NCBI GenBank assembly: GCA_023228325.1
Contig: JALOBK010000001.1
Span: 1,279,549-1,343,548, forward strand
Reading direction: 5' to 3'
Source of the DNA: a bacterium
GTDB taxonomy: Bacteria > Auribacterota > UBA6266
DNA: 64,000 bases
Shown here: positions 53,709 through 61,768 of the stretch, one piece after another
Numbering within the stretch: position 1 is the first letter of the stretch
Layout of the letters: every line of letters starts with the position of its first letter
Made by a program: the position numbers and the translations under genes
Notes under the pieces: generated by a model
Seen by the model: only the letters and a program-made list of their open reading frames with translations
The model's database searches: none
What the model was told of the DNA's origin: nothing

Positions 53709-54575
53709 ATGTTTAAAGGCTCTTTTGTCGCTATAGTGACTCCATTTAAAAACGGCCGGCTGCATGAAGAATCTTTAAGGGAACTTGTACAGATGCATAT
53801 TGCAAACGGCACATCGGGGATAGTGCCCTGCGGTACTACGGGAGAATCAGCCACTCTTACACCCGAAGAGCATAAAAAGGTGATAGAGACAGTTATAAGC
53901 GAGACGGCGAAAAAGATTCCTGTTATAGCCGGCACTGGATCAAACAACACGAAAGAAGCCATAGAATATACGAAGCATGCTTATAATGCCGGGGCCGATG
54001 CGGCGCTGGTAATAACACCTTATTATAATAAACCCACGCAGGAAGGTTTATATTATCATTATAAGGCAATTGCGACCGAAGTCCCTATACCCATAGTAGT
54101 TTATAATGTCCCGGGCAGGACGGGCGTATCCATAGAGCCCGAAACAGTTGCCAGGTTGTCGGAATTAAGTAATATCGTTGCGATTAAAGAAGCCAGCGGG
54201 CAGATGGACCAGATATCCAAGATTATGTCACTTTGCGGTATAACCGTGTTGTCGGGCGATGATTCGATGACAATGCCCATAATGGCAATCGGCGGTAGCG
54301 GCGTAATTTCTGTGATAGCCAATATTGTGCCGGCTGATATGAAAGAACTTACATCTGCGATGGAAGACGGAGATATTGAAAGCGCAAGGGAACTACACTA
54401 TAAACTTTTTGATTTGTGTAAAGTTATGTTTATTGAAACCAACCCTATTCCTATCAAGACAGCTATGGCGATGAAAGGAATGATTGAAGAGGAATTCAGG
54501 CTGCCTCTTGTCAGCCCGACTGAAAAATCAAGATCGCTGATTAAAAGACAGCTTGAACAATACGGTTTACTGTAA
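53709..54575 (+). CDS. dapA: 4-hydroxy-tetrahydrodipicolinate synthase
   Basis: First committed step of DAP synthesis, 288 aa. TIM-barrel with Schiff-base K160 (AIKEASG), Y132 (VVYNVPGRTG) and the TTGESATL segment. AGGGGG sits upstream. A 47-bp AT-rich gap before it could hold a weak promoter, but I saw no good boxes. Confidence 0.97.
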   Translation: MFKGSFVAIVTPFKNGRLHEESLRELVQMHIANGTSGIVPCGTTGESATLTPEEHKKVIETVISETAKKIPVIAGTGSNNTKEAIEYTKHAYNAGADAALVITPYYNKPTQEGLYYHYKAIATEVPIPIVVYNVPGRTGVSIEPETVARLSELSNIVAIKEASGQMDQISKIMSLCGITVLSGDDSMTMPIMAIGGSGVISVIANIVPADMKELTSAMEDGDIESARELHYKLFDLCKVMFIETNPIPIKTAMAMKGMIEEEFRLPLVSPTEKSRSLIKRQLEQYGLL

Positions 54576-54596
54576 TAAAAATGAAGGGGAAGAAAG

Positions 54597-55403
54597 ATGC
54601 TTAAAATTGTTGTATGCGGCGCTTCCGGAAGAATGGGAAAAAGGATAATCTCTCTTGTCCTTTCCATGGACGGGGTGAAACTGGCCGGCGCGTGTGAGGC
54701 GAAAGCCCATCAAAGCGTCGGTCTGGATGCCGGGGATATAACCGGTAATCCCAAAAGCGGTGTTGTTATTTCCGATTCCCTTGAAAATGCGCTCGAAAAT
54801 GCCGATGTCCTTATAGATTTTTCATCAAAGGATTCCGTTGTTTCAAATGTTCGGGCGGCGTCAGACAAAAAAGTGCCTGTTGTAGTGGGTACCACAGGGT
54901 TAACGGAAGAGGATAAAGATAAAATCCGGATTTGCGCCAAGACCATACCGGTTCTGGTTTCATCCAATATGAGCGCCGGTGTGAATCTGTTGCTGCAGAT
55001 TGCGGGAGATATTGCTTTAATGCTTGGCGAAGAGTACGATATAGAAATTATAGAGAGCCATCATAAAATGAAAAAGGATTCCCCGTCGGGCACCGCTCTG
55101 TCATTTGCCGAAGCAATAAAAAAAGCCCTTGCCGCCAAGGGAAGGAATATAAAATTTATTTACGGCAGGGAGGGTATTTGCGGGGAGAAGAAGAAGGACG
55201 AGATAGGTATTCATGCCGTAAGGTCAGGAGATGTTGTCGGAGAACACACAGTTATATATTGCGGCTCGGGAGAGAAAATAGAAATTAAGCATACTGCCCA
55301 TACACGCGATACATTTGCCCTGGGCGCGGTGAGGGCGGCGATATGGCTGAAAGGCAGGCCTTCGGGTTTTTACACTATGAAAGATGTCCTTTTCGGGAAA
55401 TAG
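54597..55403 (+). CDS. dapB: 4-hydroxy-tetrahydrodipicolinate reductase
   Basis: Reduces the DapA product, 268 aa. The Rossmann start is VCGASGRMGKRI; VGTTGL and the catalytic ESHHKMKKDSPSGTA motif are intact. The following gene in the pathway is the aminotransferase, which replaces dapD, dapC and dapE. Confidence 0.97.
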   Translation: MLKIVVCGASGRMGKRIISLVLSMDGVKLAGACEAKAHQSVGLDAGDITGNPKSGVVISDSLENALENADVLIDFSSKDSVVSNVRAASDKKVPVVVGTTGLTEEDKDKIRICAKTIPVLVSSNMSAGVNLLLQIAGDIALMLGEEYDIEIIESHHKMKKDSPSGTALSFAEAIKKALAAKGRNIKFIYGREGICGEKKKDEIGIHAVRSGDVVGEHTVIYCGSGEKIEIKHTAHTRDTFALGAVRAAIWLKGRPSGFYTMKDVLFGK

Positions 55404-55444
55404 GTAAAACGGTTCGAAGCCGGGATTGTTATAAGGAGATTAAA

Positions 55445-56626
55445 ATGGCTTTTAAATCTGGATATTCCGAGAAATTAAAAAAACTGCCCCCGTATTTGTT
55501 TGCGGAAATAGATAAAATTAAAAGAAAACTGCTCCAGGACGGGAAAGATATCATAGACCTGGGAGTGGGGGATCCGGATATACCCACACCGACGCACATA
55601 ATTGAAAGGCTGTATAAGGCCGCGCAGGATCCGAAAAACCACAGCTATGCCCTTGACGCCGGCATGCCGGAATTTAGAAAAGCCATAGCGTTATGGTATA
55701 AAAAAAGATTTAATATCGACCTCGATCCGCAGGATGAAATACTTCCGTTGATAGGTTCTAAAGAGGGGATAGCACATCTGCCTCTTGCTTTTGTGGATCC
55801 GGGAGATGTCGTTCTTATACCTGAGCCGGGTTATCCGGTATATTTTTCCTCCACCGTTTTTGCGGGTGGCGACCCGTATTTTATGCCTTTACTGGAGAAA
55901 AATTCTTTTTTACCCGGTTACCATGATATTGATGCGCAGGAATTAAAAAAAGCGAAACTTATGTTCCTGAATTATCCCAATAATCCCACATCGGCAACGT
56001 GTGATATAAGTTTTTTTGAGAATACGGTTGAGTTCGCAAAAAAGAACAACATTATAGTGTGCCATGATGCCGCCTATACAGAGATATTTTTTGACGGAAA
56101 AAAACAGCCCAGTTTTCTTCAGGCTGACGGGGCGAAAGATGTCGGGATAGAATTCCACTCTTTGTCCAAGACTTTCTGCATGACCGGCTGGCGCATCGGT
56201 TTTGCTGTTGGAAACCCGGATATCATAAAAGGCCTCGGAAAAATAAAAAGCAATATCGATTCAGGCATATTTCAGGCAATCCAGTTAGCCGGTGCAGAAG
56301 CTCTTGAGAGAGGAGAATCGGATACAAGGCGGTTTAACAAGATTTACCAGGAAAGAAGAGATATATTCGTTGAAGGGTTGAATAATTTAGGCTGGAAAGC
56401 GGAAAAACCGGATGCTACTTTTTATATATGGCTCAAAGTCCCTCCGGGATATACTTCTTCCGAACTGACTATGGTACTGCTTAAGGAATGCAATATAGTA
56501 TGCACTCCCGGGAACGGCTTTGGCGAAGATGGGGAGGGATATGTCCGGTTTGCGCTTACAAGGGATAAAGGCAGGATCATGGAAGCGCTTGAAAGAATCA
56601 GAAAGCTGCATGAAAAAAGAAGTTGA
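55445..56626 (+). CDS. dapL: LL-diaminopimelate aminotransferase
   Basis: Single-step route from tetrahydrodipicolinate to LL-DAP, 393 aa. It is a fold-type I aminotransferase with PLP Lys K242 (SLSKTFCMTGWRIG), DLGVGDPDIPTP at the N-terminus and NYPNNPTSA. Assignment to DapL rather than another aminotransferase rests on these motifs and on the dapA-dapB context. The frame is open to 55343, but ATG 55445 has AAGGAG upstream. folK starts 17 bases before its stop. Confidence 0.9.
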   Translation: MAFKSGYSEKLKKLPPYLFAEIDKIKRKLLQDGKDIIDLGVGDPDIPTPTHIIERLYKAAQDPKNHSYALDAGMPEFRKAIALWYKKRFNIDLDPQDEILPLIGSKEGIAHLPLAFVDPGDVVLIPEPGYPVYFSSTVFAGGDPYFMPLLEKNSFLPGYHDIDAQELKKAKLMFLNYPNNPTSATCDISFFENTVEFAKKNNIIVCHDAAYTEIFFDGKKQPSFLQADGAKDVGIEFHSLSKTFCMTGWRIGFAVGNPDIIKGLGKIKSNIDSGIFQAIQLAGAEALERGESDTRRFNKIYQERRDIFVEGLNNLGWKAEKPDATFYIWLKVPPGYTSSELTMVLLKECNIVCTPGNGFGEDGEGYVRFALTRDKGRIMEALERIRKLHEKRS

Positions 56627-57104
56627 AGTCTATATCGGCCTGGGTTCTAATCTGGGGGAAAAAAAGTTAAATATCGAACAAGGCATAAAGTTTTTACAAT
56701 CAGACAATAAGATCAGAATTATTTCACAGTCGTCGTTGTATGAGACCAGTCCAGTCTGTATTATTTCAAAAAAGTTTTTTTTAAATTCTGTTATAAAAGT
56801 TAAGACTGTTCTTAAACCGCTTGCTCTTTTAAAAAAGATGAAGAAAATAGAAAAAAAGATGGGAAGAAGGCCGTCAAAAAGAGGCGACAGGATTATTGAT
56901 ATGGACATAATACTGTACGGAGAGAAAAGCATGAAAAGAAAATCGCTTGAGATCCCTCATCCTTCCTTTCATAAAAGGCTGTTTGTGCTGCTTCCCCTGT
57001 GTGAAATTAACGGCCGTCTGAAGCACCCGGTTTATAAGAAAACCGTTAAATATTACATAAGAAAACTTAAAGATTCGGGACAATCCGCGGAAAAAATCGC
57101 GTAG
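56610..57104 (+). CDS. folK: Hydroxymethyldihydropterin pyrophosphokinase
   Basis: Folate synthesis kinase, 164 aa. YIGLGSNLGEK, SLYETSPV and RIIDMDIILYG are the HPPK signatures, followed by PHPSFHKRLFVLLPL. The start at 56610 (MKKEVEVYIGLG) is chosen; the upstream open frame is the end of dapL read in another phase. No folB or folP is adjacent, so it is an isolated folate gene in an amino-acid/vitamin run. Confidence 0.94.
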   Translation: MKKEVEVYIGLGSNLGEKKLNIEQGIKFLQSDNKIRIISQSSLYETSPVCIISKKFFLNSVIKVKTVLKPLALLKKMKKIEKKMGRRPSKRGDRIIDMDIILYGEKSMKRKSLEIPHPSFHKRLFVLLPLCEINGRLKHPVYKKTVKYYIRKLKDSGQSAEKIA

Positions 57105-57113
57105 TGTGAAAAA

Positions 57114-57902
57114 ATGAATGCGGAAGATATCAAAAAGTTAAAGGTTTCCGGTAAAAAAATTGTTGCGGTTACGGCATACGATTGGGCAACTGCCTCGCTT
57201 TGCAGGGATGCGGCTCCGGATGTTGTGCTGGTGGGCGATTCCCTGTCCATGGTGGCTCTCGGTTATGATAATACTTTGCCTGTGACGGTGGATGAGATGC
57301 TGCATCATACAAAGGCTGTCGTAAGGGCCGGACTTAATTCTCTTATTGTAGCGGATATGCCTTTCATGTCGTTTAATGTTTCGACCGAATCGACGATTTA
57401 TAACGCGGGGCGTTTCATAAAAGAAGCCGGCGCGCAAGCCGTAAAAATCGAAGGCGGGACAGAGGTTTCTTCTGTAGTAAAACTGCTTGTCGAGAGAGGT
57501 GTCCCCGTAATGGGCCATATTGGCCTGACCCCTCAGGATGTACTTGTCCTCGGAGGGTATAAAGTCCAGGCGAAAACACCTGAGAAAATAGGGCTTTTGC
57601 TGAAAGACGCAAAATCTTTACAGGATGCGGGTGCCTTTTCGATTGTGCTGGAGTGCGTCCCGGCTGAGGTAGGTAAATTGCTGTCGGATTCGGTTGATGT
57701 CCCCGTTATTGGAATAGGGGCCGGTCCTTTTTGTGACGGGCAGATAATGGTTTTCAGTGATTTAACGGGGTTGTATGAAAAGAAAAAAGCAAAATTTGTG
57801 AAGGTTTACGCCGATGCCGGCGGCGTGATAAAAAATGCCGTAAAGAAGTATGCGGATGAAGTGCGCAAAGGCGAGTTTCCCGATAAGGAACATTCGTATT
57901 AA
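57114..57902 (+). CDS. panB: 3-methyl-2-oxobutanoate hydroxymethyltransferase
   Basis: First step of pantoate synthesis, 262 aa. AVTAYDWATA, VGDSLSMVALGYDNT (metal-binding Asp), VKIEGG and VIGIGAGPFCDGQ are clear. It heads a panB-panC-panD set. An 80-bp AT-rich gap follows, in which I see no convincing promoter. Confidence 0.96.
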   Translation: MNAEDIKKLKVSGKKIVAVTAYDWATASLCRDAAPDVVLVGDSLSMVALGYDNTLPVTVDEMLHHTKAVVRAGLNSLIVADMPFMSFNVSTESTIYNAGRFIKEAGAQAVKIEGGTEVSSVVKLLVERGVPVMGHIGLTPQDVLVLGGYKVQAKTPEKIGLLLKDAKSLQDAGAFSIVLECVPAEVGKLLSDSVDVPVIGIGAGPFCDGQIMVFSDLTGLYEKKKAKFVKVYADAGGVIKNAVKKYADEVRKGEFPDKEHSY

Positions 57903-57982
57903 ATAGTTAACACTTAAACAGGAAAAATAAAAAATAATATTGAAATTTTAATAATTAAAATATTTTATAGTAAGGAATTAAT

Positions 57983-58843
57983 GTGATTGTAGTTAAAAAA
58001 ATAGATAAGATGAGAAAAGAGGTTCTTGCCTGGAAGAAAAAAAACAAAACCATAGGTTTTGTCCCTACGATGGGTTTTCTTCATAAAGGACATATAAGCC
58101 TTATTAAGAAAGCACGCCTCGAAAACGACATAGTGGTAGCCAGTATTTTTGTTAATCCGATACAGTTTTTGCCGGGCGAAGATTTTTCTTCTTATCCGCG
58201 GAGTTTTGAAAACGATAAAAAAATATGTAAAAACGAAAAAGTTAATATCCTGTTTTTCCCTTCCGCCGGAGAGATTTACCCGCTCCGGTTTTCGACTTTT
58301 GTCGAAGAAACTGATTTGAGCTTGCCTTTGTGCGGAAAAGACAGGCCGGGCCATTTCAAGGGGGTTACAACAGTCGTATTAAAGTTATTTAACATAATTC
58401 AGCCCGACACAGCATATTTCGGTCAAAAAGACGCGCAGCAGGCGCTCGTAATAAAGAAGATGACCGAAGATTTGAATATTTCCGTAAAGGTTAAGGTTAT
58501 GCCGATAGTCAGGGAAAAAGACGGTCTCGCAATGAGTTCAAGAAACAGCTATCTTTCCGCGGATGAAAGGCGAAAGGCTCCCGCCATATACGAATCGCTG
58601 AAAATGGCGGAAAAAATTATTATGGGAGGAGAAAGAAACGCCCTTAAAATCAAGAAGCGCATAGCGAAGGCTGTCAATTCCGCTACAGGAGGGAAAATCG
58701 ATTATATAGAGATAGTCTGTCCGGTCAGTATGAAAGCCTTAAAACGTGTGGAATCCGGCGCCTTGATTGCCATAGCTGTTAAGCTTGGCGGGGCAAGGCT
58801 TATAGATAATATCATTGTCAAAACGCCGGGAAAAAGGAAATAA
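57983..58843 (+). CDS. panC: Pantothenate synthetase
   Basis: Joins pantoate and beta-alanine using ATP, 286 aa. FVPTMGFLHKGHISLI (HxGH motif), YFGQKDAQQ and GLAMSSRNSYL (KMSKS-like) are present. GTG start at 57983, with TAAGGA 7 bases upstream. Confidence 0.96.
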   Translation: MIVVKKIDKMRKEVLAWKKKNKTIGFVPTMGFLHKGHISLIKKARLENDIVVASIFVNPIQFLPGEDFSSYPRSFENDKKICKNEKVNILFFPSAGEIYPLRFSTFVEETDLSLPLCGKDRPGHFKGVTTVVLKLFNIIQPDTAYFGQKDAQQALVIKKMTEDLNISVKVKVMPIVREKDGLAMSSRNSYLSADERRKAPAIYESLKMAEKIIMGGERNALKIKKRIAKAVNSATGGKIDYIEIVCPVSMKALKRVESGALIAIAVKLGGARLIDNIIVKTPGKRK

Positions 58844-58861
58844 GAAAGGGGAAAAATTAAA

Positions 58862-59218
58862 ATGTTAAGAATGATGTGCAAATCTAAAATACACAGGGTG
58901 ACTGTTACGGATAAATCGCTGAATTATGAAGGGAGTATTACTATAGACGAAGAACTGGCGGAGGCGGCAAATCTGGCTCCGTATGAAGTTGTAAAAGTCG
59001 CCAACCTGAATAACGGCGAACGTTTTCAGACATATGTTATAAATGGGAAGCGGGGTTCGGGCGAAATCATACTTAACGGCGCAGCGGCGAGGCTTGGGGA
59101 AAAGGGAGATAAATTGATAATAATGGCGTTCTGTATGGTCTCCGAAGAAAAAGTGAGGGATTTCCATCCCTCATTTGTCGCTGTAGACAGCGAAAACAGG
59201 ATTGTTAAAAAGAAATGA
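58862..59218 (+). CDS. panD: Aspartate 1-decarboxylase
   Basis: Makes beta-alanine, 118 aa. Self-cleavage site G24-S25 (NYEGSITID) at the standard position generates the pyruvoyl group. KSKIHRVTVT and NGAAARLGEKGDKLIIM match the family. It overlaps nadA by 4 bases; panC upstream uses its product. Confidence 0.97.
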   Translation: MLRMMCKSKIHRVTVTDKSLNYEGSITIDEELAEAANLAPYEVVKVANLNNGERFQTYVINGKRGSGEIILNGAAARLGEKGDKLIIMAFCMVSEEKVRDFHPSFVAVDSENRIVKKK

Positions 59219-60123
59219 AATACAAAAAAACTTTAAATGAAATAGAAATTCTCAAAAAAGACAGGAAGGCCCTGATACTCGCTCATAATTATCAGAGGCC
59301 TGAAGTGCAGGAAATTGCGGATATCACCGGCGATTCGCTCGAACTTGCGCAGGCGGCTTCCGAAACCGATTCGGAAATAATAGTGCTTTGCGGGGTAAGA
59401 TTTATGGCGGAGACCGCCTCAATATTAAACCCGGGCAAAAAAGTTTATCTGCCGGAAAATAGCGCCGGTTGCCCGATGGCGGATATGATTGGGGCGGATG
59501 CGTTGAGAAATATTAAAAAAAACCATCCGGGTGTTCCTGTTGTAACATATGTAAATTCGCCTGCCGAGGTAAAAGCCGAAAGCGACATTTGCTGCACTTC
59601 TTCAAATGCGGTTGAAGTCGTAAAATCGGTTTCTTCCGGGAAAGTGATTTTTGTCCCGGACAGGAACCTCGGGTCATTTGTAGCTTCCATGGTGGATAAG
59701 GAACTGATATTGTGGGACGGGTACTGTTATGTGCACGATTGTCTGACAAGGGAAGAAGTTCTGAGGGTTAAAGATGCCCACCCGGGCGCGGAAGTTATCG
59801 CCCATCCCGAATGCAGGGCGGAAGTGCTTGAAATTGCGGATGCTGTTTTAAGTACGGCAGGGATGCTTGATTATGCCGGAAAAACAGCCGCAAAAACTAT
59901 AATTGTCGCGACTGAGATAGGCATGTTATGGCCTTTGAAAAAAGCCGCTCCCGGGAAAGAGTTTATTCCCGCGAGTTTTAATATGGTCTGCCGTGAAATG
60001 AAATCCATAACCCTGGATTCAGTTCTGTCTTCGCTTAAAGATGAGAGGTTTGAGGTTAAAGTGCCTGAAAGTACAGGCAAAAAGGCATTAAGTGCGATTC
60101 AAAAAATGCTTTCGGTAAAATAA
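59215..60123 (+). CDS. nadA: Quinolinate synthase
   Basis: [4Fe-4S] enzyme joining iminoaspartate and dihydroxyacetone phosphate, 302 aa. HNYQRPEVQ and GDSLELAQAA are early signatures. Three family cysteines lie in LCGVRFMAET, GYCYVHDC and NMVCREMK. The start is the ATG overlapping the panD stop. The next gene supplies its substrate. Confidence 0.96.
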   Translation: MKYKKTLNEIEILKKDRKALILAHNYQRPEVQEIADITGDSLELAQAASETDSEIIVLCGVRFMAETASILNPGKKVYLPENSAGCPMADMIGADALRNIKKNHPGVPVVTYVNSPAEVKAESDICCTSSNAVEVVKSVSSGKVIFVPDRNLGSFVASMVDKELILWDGYCYVHDCLTREEVLRVKDAHPGAEVIAHPECRAEVLEIADAVLSTAGMLDYAGKTAAKTIIVATEIGMLWPLKKAAPGKEFIPASFNMVCREMKSITLDSVLSSLKDERFEVKVPESTGKKALSAIQKMLSVK

Positions 60124-60145
60124 AATTATTCATCAGGATTGTTTT

Positions 60146-61738
60146 ATGAATCCCAGATATCTTATAAATTTTGATTTGGCAAAAATGAATTCGGTAAAAA
60201 CCGGCATGATAGTCATCGGCTCAGGTTCTGCGGGTCTGACAGCGGCTTTGCATGCATCTGCATTCGGTAATGTCACTATTGTCACAAAGTCAAAAATTGA
60301 AGAGAGCAATACATTGCATGCGCAGGGCGGTGTGGCCGTTTCACTCTCTAAGGATGATTCATGGGAAAAACATTTTGAAGATACTATTTTTGCGGGAGCG
60401 GGTTTGTGCAACAGGAAATCAGTTGAGATCCTTGTAAAGGAAGGGGTCGACAGGGTAAATGAATTAATAGACCTGGGAGCTAATTTTGACAGGCATAACG
60501 GCAAACTGCTCTTTACGCGCGAGGCTGCGCATGGACAGCGCAGAATAATACATGCCAACGGAGATAATACGGGAGCAGAAATAGAAAGGACTCTTGTCCG
60601 CGCTGTTAAAAATAACAGGAAAATAGATGTAATGGAAGAGCATTACGCGATTGACCTGCTGCATCATAAAAACAGATGTTACGGCGTCATTGCCTTTAAC
60701 CGAAGAACCGGCAGAAAAACCGCGGTAATCGCTCCCTCTACGATTCTGGCCACCGGAGGAGCGGGTCAGGTATACAGGGAAACCACTAATCCTGAGGTTG
60801 CCACCGCAGACGGGATGGCTATCGCTTACAGGGCCGGAACGGCGTTGATGGATATGGAATTTATGCAGTTTCATCCCACAACACTTTATCTCGCCGGGGC
60901 GCCCCGCTTCCTGATTTCCGAGACGGTGAGAGGGGAAGGAGGCGTTCTCGTAGATAAAAACGGCTACAGGTTTATGCCCGATTACCATCCTCTTTGCGAA
61001 CTGGCGCCGCGTGATGTGGTAAGCAGAGCAATAGTTGAACAGATGAAAAAAACCGATTCAAATTTTGTTTCCCTGGACCTGTCGAATATACCGCCGGCAA
61101 AAGTCGGGAAAAGATTTCCCAATATAAAAAAGATATGTAATGATTACGGCCTTAAGATTCCCCGCGATAAAATTCCCGTCAGGCCGAGCGCCCATTATAT
61201 GATGGGAGGGGTACGGATAAATCTTGGTTGTGAAACAAATGTAAAAGGGCTGTATGCGTGCGGCGAGGTTTCATGCTCGGGGGTCCACGGCGCAAACAGG
61301 CTTGCAAGTAATTCCCTCCTTGAATCCATGGTTTTTGGATATAGGGCGGGTATCGCCGCCGGACAGAATTCAAAGATGAAAGGTTTCAGGGTCCCGCCGA
61401 TAAAATATGAGATAGACAGGAAAATCCTGCGTGCGCTTGATGTAGCTGACGTAAAAAGGTCTCTCCAGAGCGTTATGTGGAGATGTGTCGGGCTGGAGAG
61501 AGAAGAGCATAGTCTTGCGGAAGCTTATAATATCATTACTTTCTGGGAAAGATATATACTGTCCGCGATGGTCAGATATGCGGACGGGTTTGAATTGCAG
61601 AATATGCTGATGGTCGCAAAACTGATGGCTAAAGCCGCTCTTCGCAGGAAAGAAAGCCGTGGAGCTCACTACAGAACTGATTTCCCCAAACCTGTCGAAA
61701 AATGGAAAAAACATATTAATTTTTCATTAAAATACTGA
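60146..61738 (+). CDS. nadB: L-aspartate oxidase
   Basis: FAD enzyme producing iminoaspartate for NadA, 530 aa. The FAD-binding start is VIGSGSAGLTAALHA. HAQGGVAVSL, MQFHPT and GANRLASNSLLE are family motifs. nadC, which would complete quinolinate conversion, is not in the window. Confidence 0.96.
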   Translation: MNPRYLINFDLAKMNSVKTGMIVIGSGSAGLTAALHASAFGNVTIVTKSKIEESNTLHAQGGVAVSLSKDDSWEKHFEDTIFAGAGLCNRKSVEILVKEGVDRVNELIDLGANFDRHNGKLLFTREAAHGQRRIIHANGDNTGAEIERTLVRAVKNNRKIDVMEEHYAIDLLHHKNRCYGVIAFNRRTGRKTAVIAPSTILATGGAGQVYRETTNPEVATADGMAIAYRAGTALMDMEFMQFHPTTLYLAGAPRFLISETVRGEGGVLVDKNGYRFMPDYHPLCELAPRDVVSRAIVEQMKKTDSNFVSLDLSNIPPAKVGKRFPNIKKICNDYGLKIPRDKIPVRPSAHYMMGGVRINLGCETNVKGLYACGEVSCSGVHGANRLASNSLLESMVFGYRAGIAAGQNSKMKGFRVPPIKYEIDRKILRALDVADVKRSLQSVMWRCVGLEREEHSLAEAYNIITFWERYILSAMVRYADGFELQNMLMVAKLMAKAALRRKESRGAHYRTDFPKPVEKWKKHINFSLKY

Positions 61739-61768
61739 TTTATCATCCTTCACATCTTAAAAATATTT

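Noticed and set aside
57902..57983. Promoter TTGAAA / TTTTAT before panC
   Set aside because: The predicted transcription start would fall at the ribosome-binding site, leaving no usable leader; the match is explained by AT-richness.
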